DNA of 64,000 bases from assembly GCA_017553625.1 (NCBI GenBank), contig JAFZKP010000047.1, positions 124,001-188,000 of the forward strand. The letters are read 5' to 3'. The notes under the pieces are model-generated. The model was not told where the DNA came from. It did not search any database and saw nothing but the letters and a program-made list of their open reading frames with translations. This stretch comes from Bacteroidales bacterium. Its GTDB lineage: Bacteria; Bacteroidota; Bacteroidia; Bacteroidales; F082. Of this stretch, positions 8,091-15,558 are shown piece after piece (the stretch's first letter is position 1; every line of letters begins with the position of its first letter). Position numbers and translations under genes: made by a program.

Positions 8091-8992
8091 TACTTTTCCT
8101 CCTTATATTTGTTCCACATGCGCTTGATTTTACCGGCCATCTCTTTGCGAAGCCAAACAGGTTCAATGACTTCCATATCTTCACCATTCCAAAGCAACTC
8201 TTGTTGGAAATCGAAAGTTGGACGGAGGAAATAGGTAAAGATACTATATTCATCGTTACGCTCGACTTCTTTTTGAGATTCGTGAAGAGGCAAATCGCGA
8301 ATATAGTTGGCTTGACCCCAGTTGACTTTTAGTTTGACTGATTGCTTGTCGATATTAGAGAGGGGAAACATTCCAAAACAGCCACTAAAGAATTCATCAG
8401 CATCCCAGTCTTTGGGCATGACAAAAGTTTCCTCTTTTTTCGTTAGGCTGACAATACGATCGAGAGAATAAACGCGTCGTGTGTCGCTTTGCCCAATCAT
8501 GTACCAACGTTGACGGAATAGTTTGATACAAAGAGGAATGACGTTGAAAGAGCTGTCTTCGTCTCGCCAATAACTGTGATATGTGATGTTGAGAAGATTA
8601 TTTCCTTTCATGGCCTCGATAATTGTTTGAAGATATTCTTGGCCAGAAGGAACGTTTTCTAAAAATATACGGTCTTTAAGTTGTTTGTTTTCCATAATAA
8701 GATTGCTTACGGAGATGGTGCTGAGCAGCCAACTCCGTAAGCCTCCATTTTTGATATCATCGACATTTTCGATGTAATAGTGGTAGCCTCCTCTGCGTTC
8801 GCATTGGATATCGATACCAAATATTACTTCCACCTCATTTCGCCAAGTGTTGAATGTTCGTTTGGGGATTTCAACGCCTTCGCTAATGTCATCATCAAGC
8901 CATTTTTTGTTGATGTCCTCAAAGGAAATATACTTGTTCTTGTAGATTGTTTCAACAAGCCAGACGTATTTGTTAAGGAGGTTAATCGACAT
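8090..8992 (-). CDS. WYL-domain transcriptional regulator
   Basis: About 300 residues from MSINLLNKYVW. An N-terminal winged-helix-like region (PKRTFNTWRNEVEVIFGIDI) is followed by a WYL domain: NITYHSYWRDEDSSFNVIP, KLFRQRWYMIGQSDTRRVYSLDRI, and the usual C-terminal extension (FWL-type region ending EMAGKIKRMW). WYL regulators sense ligands, often nucleic acids or nucleotides, and frequently control defence loci. The start at 8992 is chosen over the ATG at 9010 because a full -7 box at 9008-9015 would place the latter upstream of transcription. It is the first gene of the proposed operon and is coupled to the exonuclease gene. It may act on the island's inverted-repeat promoters, but its own promoter lacks that repeat. 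Confidence 0.85.
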   Translation of the reverse strand: MSINLLNKYVWLVETIYKNKYISFEDINKKWLDDDISEGVEIPKRTFNTWRNEVEVIFGIDIQCERRGGYHYYIENVDDIKNGGLRSWLLSTISVSNLIMENKQLKDRIFLENVPSGQEYLQTIIEAMKGNNLLNITYHSYWRDEDSSFNVIPLCIKLFRQRWYMIGQSDTRRVYSLDRIVSLTKKEETFVMPKDWDADEFFSGCFGMFPLSNIDKQSVKLKVNWGQANYIRDLPLHESQKEVERNDEYSIFTYFLRPTFDFQQELLWNGEDMEVIEPVWLRKEMAGKIKRMWNKYKEEK

Positions 8993-9007
8993 AATGAATA
9001 ATTTTTG

Positions 9008-9015
9008 CAAATATA
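9008..9015 (-). promoter_or_regulatory. -7 box (TATATTTG) of the WYL-led operon
   Basis: Minus-strand TATATTTG, a full match to TAnnTTTG, 15 bp upstream of the ATG at 8992. It implies a very short leader. It would drive the seven-gene operon down to 1206. Confidence 0.6.
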
Positions 9016-9037
9016 ATAAAAAAGAAAGGATAAGAAA

Positions 9038-9565
9038 CTATTTTCCGAAAATCATATCTTTTTTAATGTTTTCGACTGCCTCATCGACAATGGCATCCCA
9101 CAAAGAGCTATCCTCCAATTCATCAACCGGGATGTATTGCTGATAACGCTTGAGGAAATCGAGAGAGTAGATTTCTTCTTCACGCCAGTGGCCGTTGATA
9201 AGTTTTGCCCAATCCCAGCGGTCGATGTATTTGTCGATCATTTCGTATGACAGCTTGAGATCACTATTGTCGGATAATTCCTGCCAATCCCAAAAATCTT
9301 TATATCTTTCGATGATTTCGGGGGATAAAAGCAATTCGTTGGATGTTCGAGAGAGTTGTTTCCAATCAATCTCATTTTTCCAGCGGTCGAGCATTTCGGT
9401 TGTCCAGTTGATTTCACGATTGTCGGAGATTTCATGCCAGTCGAGTTCGTGCCAGTACTGGTGAATCATGTCGTTTGTTAAAGCAAATTCAGAAGAAATT
9501 CTTTTCATTGCTTCTTTCTTGACTTGCTTTTTGAGCAAAGCTTCAATGGTATTGTTTGTTTCCAT
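9038..9565 (-). CDS. Tryptophan-rich repeat protein of unknown function
   Basis: About 175 residues from METNNTIEALL. The middle consists of three or four degenerate units of about 30 residues with the pattern W-W-(E/K)-(I/L)-S-x-N...(S/T)-x-E-(M/I)-(I/L)-(D/E)-(K/R)-(Y/W)-x-(D/N), e.g. EIDWKQLSRTSN, WDWQELSDNSDL and DKYIDRWDWAKL. Such DWxxLSxN repeats occur in uncharacterised Bacteroidetes proteins and suggest a helical repeat solenoid for binding. There is no signal peptide. It is a single-gene unit with an island-type inverted-repeat promoter at 9608-9646. The ATG at 9589 is rejected in favour of 9565, where the repeat family region begins sooner after the promoter. Function unknown. Confidence 0.65.
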   Translation of the reverse strand: METNNTIEALLKKQVKKEAMKRISSEFALTNDMIHQYWHELDWHEISDNREINWTTEMLDRWKNEIDWKQLSRTSNELLLSPEIIERYKDFWDWQELSDNSDLKLSYEMIDKYIDRWDWAKLINGHWREEEIYSLDFLKRYQQYIPVDELEDSSLWDAIVDEAVENIKKDMIFGK

Positions 9566-9607
9566 AGTGTAAATATAACAGTAATACAATAATTTTAATT
9601 AACGATG

Positions 9608-9646
9608 CAAAGAAATGATAAGGATATGCCATTTTGTAGCAGAAGT
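9608..9646 (-). promoter_or_regulatory. Island promoter module 2: -7-like box plus degenerate inverted repeat
   Basis: On the minus strand an inverted-repeat site (9622-9646, spacer 9630-9638 CATTTTGTA on the plus strand) is followed after exactly 6 bp by TTTCTTTG (9608-9615). The geometry is identical to that at 10350-10371 and 12090-12111. The arms are degenerate here: the inner three base pairs and one more match. The downstream gene starts 43 bp away at 9565. Confidence 0.55.
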
Positions 9647-9659
9647 TTAAAATATTTCG

Positions 9660-10328
9660 TTAAACATTACATATCAGATTCGCCCATGCTTCGTGAACGT
9701 AGGTATAGGTAGTCATCTGAAGAACATCGGGGAAACTGTAACCATGCTCGTTGAGTAGATCCCAAAGAGAATAGCATGGTTTGATGTCGGGGGCCATGAA
9801 AAATGATGCCCTGATGGACTCTCGCCAACCTTCGTCGTAAGCGGAGAAACCTTCCCCGCAACACTCAAAAATATCAAAGTCAAACAATGAGAAGGCATCA
9901 ATAATTTTTATCATTCTGTTCCAATTTGAGCCGTAATAATCATCATCTTCAAGGGGTTGCAACTGAGGACTTTCTTCATCATGCCGGTAAACCAAATGGC
10001 TATATAGCGTATAGTTATTGTCGATTTCTTTTAGTTTTTTGTACATATCAATATGTTTGACAATCATGTTTTTTTCAATGGATTCCAACTTACTATTGAT
10101 TTCAGAAAGTCTTACATAATCAGTCGCATTGAAATGAAGTTCAAACAGACGGTCGAGGATGTCGGCTCTTTCTTCTATTTTAGGTCTGATTCGGTTTTTA
10201 TTGCCAAGATTAAAAATTTTTTCGCCATCATCATATTTATAGGCGAGTTTTTCCATGTCCCACTCACACTGTTTGAGCATCTCGCGGAGGATGTCTGGAT
10301 TAGTTTCTTTGCGAATAAGTCTGTTCAT
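9660..10328 (-). CDS. Hypothetical protein in the island
   Basis: 222 residues from MNRLIRKETNPDILREML. I do not recognise the family. It is acidic and mostly helical, with a region around LRQ/KLKEIDNNYTLY that may form a coiled coil, and a C-terminal half containing FDIFECCGEGFSAYDEGWRES and TTYTYVHEAW. No signal peptide or membrane segment. The longer reading frame from 10400 is rejected because its start would overlap the ATPase gene end and lie upstream of the promoter box at 10350-10357; that extension also looks non-coding (hydrophobic, Cys-rich). It lies directly downstream of the AAA+ gene and carries its own copy of the inverted-repeat promoter, so the two are probably co-regulated. 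Confidence 0.6.
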   Translation of the reverse strand: MNRLIRKETNPDILREMLKQCEWDMEKLAYKYDDGEKIFNLGNKNRIRPKIEERADILDRLFELHFNATDYVRLSEINSKLESIEKNMIVKHIDMYKKLKEIDNNYTLYSHLVYRHDEESPQLQPLEDDDYYGSNWNRMIKIIDAFSLFDFDIFECCGEGFSAYDEGWRESIRASFFMAPDIKPCYSLWDLLNEHGYSFPDVLQMTTYTYVHEAWANLICNV

Positions 10329-10349
10329 GATATAATAAATTTTACAATA

Positions 10350-10390
10350 CAAAGAAAACACCAAGATGTGCCAAATCACTGCACATCTTG
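10350..10390 (-). promoter_or_regulatory. Island promoter module 3: -7-like box plus perfect inverted repeat
   Basis: Perfect 10-bp inverted repeat (10362-10371 CAAGATGTGC, 10381-10390 GCACATCTTG) with a 9-nt spacer. Counting the inner 8-bp arms, a TTTCTTTG box (10350-10357) follows after exactly 6 bp on the minus strand. The ATG at 10328 is 21 bp further on. The repeat begins 6 bp after the ATPase stop codon, so it could also attenuate or terminate that transcript, but it has no adjoining T run. Confidence 0.65.
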
Positions 10391-10396
10391 AAATAA

Positions 10397-12058
10397 TCAC
10401 TTTACAAATCCGATTTTTCCAGTCACCCTCTGCCCTAACCGTTCGTTATCGCAATGCGACATAAGGGTTTCGAGAGAAATAGAGTCTTCGCCATGCAGAA
10501 TGCCATCGATGGCATAATGACGTGCGATGTTCTCAATCTGACCTCCGCTGAAGTCATACTTTTTAGCCAAAGCAGTAATATCAGAATCGCTGAGCGACGG
10601 CAACATCTCATGCCAAATACTCATACGCGCTTCCAACGATGGTTTGTTGAACTTGATCTTGTAAAGAAAACGACGCTCAAAAGCCTTGTCCATATTCTGC
10701 GCAAGATTTGTCGTGGCAATCATTATACCGTTAAGCGTTTCCATCTCCTGAAGGATAATGTTTTGAATGGAATTCTCCATCTTGTCAACTGCACGTTCAG
10801 CCCCCTCTTTCCTTTTCCCAATGATGGCATCAGCCTCGTTGAAAAGCAATATTGGCGTAATGTCCATCTTTTCGGCCTTCATACGATACGTGTCAAACAA
10901 ATGCTTGATATTTTTCTCGCTCTCGCCCACCCATGCACTCTTGATTTCTGGAATATTTACCTGCATTATATTTCGACCAGTCTGTCTTGCGAGCTGTAAA
11001 ACTGTTTCCGTCTTACCCGTACCTGGCGCACCATAAAATAAACAAGTGAAACCACTACGATAGCCTTGCTCTTTCAAACGCGAACATATTTCTTTGTAAT
11101 GCTTCTCCTCCAACAATTGGCGCAAATTCTCAACTTGAGAGTTAACTTCCATATCATAGAAAAGCTGTTTAGGTGTAATCTCCTGATGTTTGATAAGGTT
11201 CCCTCCCGATTTATCTTGATTCATCGAAGCCAAATTAAGTTCGGGGAAAAGCATTTGTTTCGCCAACCAAGTCATACGATAAAATTCTCGATTCACAAAA
11301 CCCTCTTCATTATTAAACTCAATCATCTTTGTCTCCTGCAAGATATGCGTTCCGTTTGTAAGCCTTGATTTTAACATACTTTTTTCAAAACTTCTATCAT
11401 AAAGGAAAACCAAATCATGTGTTCCGATGTTGTCATCGTTGTTGTTCACAAACAGATGCGAAAACAGCACCAGTAATATCTCGTCTTTTTCAGAAAACTG
11501 GAAACTTTTCAGTTTTTGTACGAAAACAAGGTGTTTATTGTTTTCCAGTAAATCTTGAATACGCTGTTTGGTCAATTCGTATGTAAGCTCGTCATCCTCA
11601 CGCATCTGAAATATTTCATCAAACATACCAAACAAATCATATATACTCAAACCAGATAATTTTCTTGGTACAAATTCCTCATCTTTTCTAAATGAATCGA
11701 TAGTTTCCATTGGTACTCGGTAGGTAATTTTACTACCTGAGCGACTACAATGAATCATACCGCGCTGTTCCAAACCTTCAATATCATTCATGAAACGAAT
11801 TATTCTCGTCATACTACAGTCGAGATGTTTAGCGAAATCACTGATTGTGATACTCATGTCGCTGCTGTTGTCGATGAAGAGAGCCATCATTATGCTTTGC
11901 TCTTTAGTAAGATTCATCTTTTTAGAAATGTAATTCAGGGGCCTTGCAGCTTTCTTATAAAAATCCGCATCCAAGTGTGAATCCTTAGACAATTCCACAA
12001 TTTTCTCAACCGCTGAAAGCAAGTCCATTTTCTTGGCAGATTTCTTAATTGTTTCCAT
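10397..12058 (-). CDS. AAA+ ATPase with N-terminal winged-helix region
   Basis: 553 residues. Residues about 45-115 look like a winged helix (ITISDFAKHLDCSMTRIIRF, then GSKITYRV as the wing). The C-terminal third is a classical AAA+ module: Walker A GAPGTGKTE near residue 343, WVGESEKNI, a Walker B-like ILLFNEADAI, sensor-1 MIATTNLAQNMD, and arginine-finger ERRF. The Walker B acidic pair is N-E instead of the usual D-E; the catalytic Glu is kept. This resembles Bacteroidetes DNA-associated or protease-like AAA ATPases without assigned function. Substrate is unknown. It is transcribed alone from an inverted-repeat promoter (12090-12128). The winged helix makes it one candidate binder of the repeated site. 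It is the first gene of the island after clpB. Confidence 0.8.
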   Translation of the reverse strand: METIKKSAKKMDLLSAVEKIVELSKDSHLDADFYKKAARPLNYISKKMNLTKEQSIMMALFIDNSSDMSITISDFAKHLDCSMTRIIRFMNDIEGLEQRGMIHCSRSGSKITYRVPMETIDSFRKDEEFVPRKLSGLSIYDLFGMFDEIFQMREDDELTYELTKQRIQDLLENNKHLVFVQKLKSFQFSEKDEILLVLFSHLFVNNNDDNIGTHDLVFLYDRSFEKSMLKSRLTNGTHILQETKMIEFNNEEGFVNREFYRMTWLAKQMLFPELNLASMNQDKSGGNLIKHQEITPKQLFYDMEVNSQVENLRQLLEEKHYKEICSRLKEQGYRSGFTCLFYGAPGTGKTETVLQLARQTGRNIMQVNIPEIKSAWVGESEKNIKHLFDTYRMKAEKMDITPILLFNEADAIIGKRKEGAERAVDKMENSIQNIILQEMETLNGIMIATTNLAQNMDKAFERRFLYKIKFNKPSLEARMSIWHEMLPSLSDSDITALAKKYDFSGGQIENIARHYAIDGILHGEDSISLETLMSHCDNERLGQRVTGKIGFVK

Positions 12059-12089
12059 AATGATTCCTTTCCATTATTAAATTTCGAGG

Positions 12090-12128
12090 CAAATTTAGGC
12101 CGCACATGTGCCATTTTATTGCACATGT
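12090..12128 (-). promoter_or_regulatory. Island promoter module 4: TAAATTTG box plus inverted repeat
   Basis: Inverted repeat ACATGTGC (12104-12111) / GCACATGT (12121-12128) with spacer CATTTTATT. After exactly 6 bp, minus-strand TAAATTTG (12090-12097) is a full TAnnTTTG box. The ATPase ATG lies 32 bp downstream. The repeat covers the place where a -33 box should be and no TTG is seen there, which fits regulator-dependent promoter use. Confidence 0.7.
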
Positions 12129-12140
12129 TAAAAAACGACA

Positions 12141-12177
12141 AAAAAAACATCCACAGCTTTTAAAACTATGGATGTTT
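12141..12177 (-). terminator. Rho-independent terminator of clpB
   Basis: On the minus strand a 10-bp stem (12166-12175 with 12148-12157, one G-T pair) and an AT-rich loop are followed by seven T (12141-12147), downstream of the clpB stop codon. Confidence 0.8.
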
Positions 12178-12219
12178 GAGATTTCTCCACTACGCCTTAC
12201 GGCTTCGGTCGAAATGACG
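12174..12219 (-). repeat. Interspersed repeat family A, copy 2 (right island bracket)
   Basis: Reverse complement of the element at 457-498: shares the CGTCATTTCGACCGAAGC end and the GTGGAGAAATCTCAAAC end, with a 4-bp longer middle. It lies just after clpB, partly against its terminator. Confidence 0.75.
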
Positions 12220-12224
12220 GATTG

Positions 12225-14306
12225 TTAGTTCTTGAAAACCAACCCGTTTCCGTCGAAATCAACCGTAATCGGCTTGTCTTTGTTGACCTTGTCGGCGATG
12301 ATCATGCGCGAGAGTTCGTTGAGTATTTCACGCTGCATCATACGTTTCACTGGACGAGCGCCGTATTGCGGGTCGTAGCTGATCTTTGCCATGTACTTCA
12401 TTGCAGCATCGGTCATGTTGATGTCGATGCCGTTAGGTTTGAGCATCTCTTTGACTTTGTTGAACTGCATTGCGACAACGCTAACTATCTGTTCCTCAGT
12501 GAGTTGCTTGAACACGATAATGTCGTCGATACGGTTCAGGAACTCAGGTCTGAAGTGACTACGCAAATCATTTTCTGGCACGTTAGATGTCATGATGATG
12601 ATGGTGTTCTTGAAGTCCACCAGACGACCTTTGTTGTCGGTAAGACGGCCATCGTCCAAGACCTGCAGCAAGATGTTGAACACGTCAGGATGTGCCTTTT
12701 CAATCTCGTCGAGAAGCACCACCGAATATGGCTTACGACGCACTGCCTCAGTGAGTTGGCCACTCTCTTCGTAGCCCACATATCCTGGAGGCGCACCAAT
12801 CAAACGCGACACGGTGTGACGCTCCTGATACTCCGACATATCGATACGTACCATGTTGTTCTCATTGTCGAACAAAAACTCCGCCAAAGCCTTTGCCAGC
12901 TCGGTCTTACCGACGCCAGTGGTTCCCAAGAATATGAACGAGCCAATTGGTCGTTTCGAGTCCTGCAAGCCTGCCCTACTCCTTCTGATAGCATCGGAAA
13001 CAGCGGCGATAGCATCGTCTTGTCCAACGACACGTTTATGCAGCTCTGTCTCAAGGTTCAAAAGTTTTTCACGTTCGCTTTGCATCATCTTATGAACCGG
13101 AATGCCAGTCCAACGTGAGACGATTTCAGCCACATCGTCGGCAGAGACTTCCTCGTCAACCAATGGGTTATCTCCCTGAACCTTAATGAGTTGCTCTTTC
13201 GCTTTGGCAATAGCGGCCTCCGACTCGGCAATCTTACCGTAACGCAGTTCGGCGACCTTGCCGTAGTTGCCTTCACGTTCAGCAACCGTTGCCTGATATT
13301 TGTAGTTCTCGATATTCTGTTTCTCTTTCTGAATCTTCTCCACAAACCCACGCTCGGTCTCCCAACGCATGCGAATGCTCTGGCGTTCCTTATCCAATTC
13401 GTTGATAGTCTTGGTCAATTCCTCGACTTTCTTCTTGTCGTTTTCTCGTTTGATAGCCTCGCGCTCGATCTCAAGCTGACGAATCTTACGCTGCACGTCT
13501 TCGAGTTCCTCTGGAACCGAGTTTATCTGCAAACGCAATCTCGAAGCCGCCTCATCAATCAAATCGATAGCCTTATCAGGCAAGAAACGGTCGGAAATGT
13601 AACGAATTGACAAATCCACTGCTGCAATGATAGCCTCATCAAGGATTCGCACCTGATGATGCGTCTCGTATTTCTCTTTCAGACCACGCAAAATCGATAT
13701 TGCCGACTGCTCGTCAGGCTCGTCGATCATCACAATCTGGAAACGACGCTCCAGAGCCTTATCCTGCTCGAAATATTTCTGATATTCGTTGAGGGTTGTA
13801 GCACCGATAGCACGCAACTCACCTCTTGCCAAAGCCGGTTTCAGAATGTTTGCCGCATCCATTGCGCCCTGACCTCCGCCAGCGCCCACCAAAGTATGAA
13901 TCTCATCGATGAAAAGTATCACCTCGCCTTCGCTTTCGACCACCTCTTTGATGACCGATTTCAGACGTTCCTCGAACTCGCCCTTGTACATTGCGCCTGC
14001 GATAAGTGCACCCATATCAAGGGAATACACCTTCTTCGACTTCAGGTTTTCAGGTACGTCGCCGCTCACGATACGCTGCGCCAAGCCCTCTGCAATTGCC
14101 GTCTTACCAACGCCCGGCTCACCTATTAATATAGGGTTGTTTTTGGTGCGTCGCGACAAGATTTGAAGCACTCGACGAATCTCCTCGTCACGACCGATAA
14201 CCGGGTCAAGTTTGCCTTTATCGGCAAGAGCGTTGAGGTTTCGCGCAAACCTGTCCAAAGCCTTCTCCTGTCCGTTTTGCTGATTGTTAAACTGGTTGTT
14301 ATTCAT
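12225..14306 (-). CDS. clpB: ClpB-type disaggregase lacking the N-terminal domain
   Basis: 693 residues, against about 860 usual. It begins with an Asn/Gln-rich linker, then NBD1 ([48 protein letters not shown]), the coiled-coil M domain (about residues 260-380, including [20 protein letters not shown]), and NBD2 ([42 protein letters not shown]). The amino-terminal substrate-binding domain is absent. This is genuine: an in-frame TAG lies 15 bp upstream and a strong Shine-Dalgarno sits at 14315-14321. The loop between TSNV and RPEFLNR is also short. With DnaK it should solubilise aggregates; E. coli naturally makes a similar short ClpB from an internal start. Transcribed alone, with direct repeats upstream (14375-14407). 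Confidence 0.92.
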   Translation of the reverse strand: MNNNQFNNQQNGQEKALDRFARNLNALADKGKLDPVIGRDEEIRRVLQILSRRTKNNPILIGEPGVGKTAIAEGLAQRIVSGDVPENLKSKKVYSLDMGALIAGAMYKGEFEERLKSVIKEVVESEGEVILFIDEIHTLVGAGGGQGAMDAANILKPALARGELRAIGATTLNEYQKYFEQDKALERRFQIVMIDEPDEQSAISILRGLKEKYETHHQVRILDEAIIAAVDLSIRYISDRFLPDKAIDLIDEAASRLRLQINSVPEELEDVQRKIRQLEIEREAIKRENDKKKVEELTKTINELDKERQSIRMRWETERGFVEKIQKEKQNIENYKYQATVAEREGNYGKVAELRYGKIAESEAAIAKAKEQLIKVQGDNPLVDEEVSADDVAEIVSRWTGIPVHKMMQSEREKLLNLETELHKRVVGQDDAIAAVSDAIRRSRAGLQDSKRPIGSFIFLGTTGVGKTELAKALAEFLFDNENNMVRIDMSEYQERHTVSRLIGAPPGYVGYEESGQLTEAVRRKPYSVVLLDEIEKAHPDVFNILLQVLDDGRLTDNKGRLVDFKNTIIIMTSNVPENDLRSHFRPEFLNRIDDIIVFKQLTEEQIVSVVAMQFNKVKEMLKPNGIDINMTDAAMKYMAKISYDPQYGARPVKRMMQREILNELSRMIIADKVNKDKPITVDFDGNGLVFKN

Positions 14307-14314
14307 TGTTTTTT

Positions 14315-14321
14315 CTCCTTT
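14315..14321 (-). promoter_or_regulatory. Strong Shine-Dalgarno of clpB
   Basis: Minus-strand AAAGGAG, 8 bp before the ATG at 14306. Such strong sites were not seen before the other genes here. It fixes the short N-terminus of ClpB. Confidence 0.75.
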
Positions 14322-14369
14322 CTATTGTTTTGCCCAAATAGCATCAAAAAATAATCCAAATGATAAAAT

Positions 14370-14407
14370 CGGAAATTTTGACATGATTTCCGCCATTTTG
14401 ACATGAT
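14370..14407 (-). promoter_or_regulatory. Tandem 13-bp direct repeats upstream of clpB
   Basis: ATTTTGACATGAT occurs at 14375-14387 and 14395-14407, a 20-bp period (about two helical turns). A 6-bp inverted repeat CGGAAA...TTTCCG frames the first copy. It lies 70-100 bp upstream of clpB and is a possible regulator-binding site for a stress gene. No known site was matched. Confidence 0.45.
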
Positions 14408-14410
14408 ATT

Positions 14411-14443
14411 TATTGGACAGGATTAACAAGATTAACAGGATGT
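14411..14443. repeat. Short interspersed repeat (GGATTAACAAGATTAACAGG)
   Basis: Repeated word GATTAACA in GGATTAACAAGATTAACAGG, in the gap between the divergent clpB and T9SS genes. It has the look of an interspersed repeat; no second full copy was seen in this window. Confidence 0.3.
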
Positions 14444-14501
14444 TTTTGACTATCACAAGACAATATTTTTATATTTCGAGCATTAATATAGAAATTTTTA
14501 T

Positions 14502-14509
14502 TATTTTTG
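14502..14509 (+). promoter_or_regulatory. -7 box (TATTTTTG) for the T9SS type B protein
   Basis: Full TAnnTTTG match 19 bp before the ATG at 14528. Confidence 0.55.
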
Positions 14510-14527
14510 CAAATTAAACATTTTGGA

Positions 14528-15466
14528 ATGAAAAAACTGTCTTCGACATATAGATTTATCATATTAGTATTTGCTATCTTATTCTCTTTCAATGAGATAA
14601 ACGCACAAAGCAGATTTAACATTCATCACGAGCAACTCAAATACACTTGTTCAAACGGTGAAAACGCTGAATTAAGAGTCTGGGCTTCTGATGACAACAA
14701 CAGCAGTGCAACATATAAATACAAGTGGCTTGGTGATAATATAAAACCAATTCAATTGTCGGAAAACAACCAACATGTTATTGGATTAAAAGCTTACACA
14801 AACTATGTTTTGGAAGTCACACAGATGATAAGCCTCAATGATAGCGTTGTTCAGATTGATACAATCCAGCTAAAAGCTTATCCGAATCCTACTATCGAGA
14901 TTTCTTCTGACCCGCAAGATACAGTCTATCTTGATAATCCTTACGTTACGTGGTGGTTCACTCTTAATCCAAATCCACACGACTCAATTATTGAAATATC
15001 CAATTTTTTCTGGGAGTTTGAAGGTTATGAACAGACTTTCACCGATGAGAGACCGACAGTGACTTATTCCGAAACAGAAAACGACCACACCATCACGAAG
15101 CTTCATGTCACAAGCGATTATGGCTGTGACACGACATATACCGACAACCACCTCTGGATTCTGCCGGTAAAGCTTAAGATTCCGAACATTTTCACTCCAA
15201 ACGGCGACGGCGTCAATGATTATTTTGAAATTGGCTATGGTGACGAAGGAAAGCCTATAAATGACCTGAACGACTATTTCTTGAGTCATAAACTGACGGT
15301 AATCAACAGATGGGGACGTGTTATTTATGAATCAAAGGATTACAAGAACGACTGGGATGGCGGAAGTCTCCCCGACGGCACGTATTTCTATGTTTTGGAA
15401 TGCAAGGGCAAGACTCAGGATTACAGGTATCAGGGAAGTGTAATGATTTGGAATTCAGGGAGATAA
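14528..15466 (+). CDS. Secreted protein with T9SS type B (gliding-type) C-terminal domain
   Basis: 312 residues from MKKLSSTYRFIILVF. It has a Sec signal peptide ending near NAQS. The middle shows Ig/PKD-like beta structure (YTCSNGENAEL, KYKWLGDNI, ETENDHTITKLHVTSDYGCDTTY). The last 85 residues are the gliding-motility-associated type B sorting domain: KIPNIFTPNGDGVND, LTVINRWGRVIYES, NDWDGG, LPDGTYFYVL. Such proteins are exported by the type IX system to the surface. The ATG at 14507 is rejected because the signal peptide begins at 14528 and the -7 box (14502-14509) overlaps it. Ligand or role unknown. Confidence 0.85.
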   Translation: MKKLSSTYRFIILVFAILFSFNEINAQSRFNIHHEQLKYTCSNGENAELRVWASDDNNSSATYKYKWLGDNIKPIQLSENNQHVIGLKAYTNYVLEVTQMISLNDSVVQIDTIQLKAYPNPTIEISSDPQDTVYLDNPYVTWWFTLNPNPHDSIIEISNFFWEFEGYEQTFTDERPTVTYSETENDHTITKLHVTSDYGCDTTYTDNHLWILPVKLKIPNIFTPNGDGVNDYFEIGYGDEGKPINDLNDYFLSHKLTVINRWGRVIYESKDYKNDWDGGSLPDGTYFYVLECKGKTQDYRYQGSVMIWNSGR

Positions 15467-15495
15467 ATCCACCAATAAATTAACAATGATGGCCG

Positions 15496-15534
15496 AGGAT
15501 TTCTCCACTCCGTTACACTCCGGTCGAAATGACA
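15496..15534 (-). repeat. Interspersed repeat family A, copy 3
   Basis: Same ends as the copies at 457-498 and 12174-12219 (ATTTCTCCACT ... GGTCGAAATGAC), with a different middle. It lies between the T9SS type B gene and the DUF1573 gene. Confidence 0.7.
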
Positions 15535-15558
15535 ACAAAAAGATGAAATGTTAAAAAC

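Noticed and set aside
12222-13118. 298-codon open frame opposite clpB
   Set aside because: Antisense shadow of the well-conserved clpB gene.
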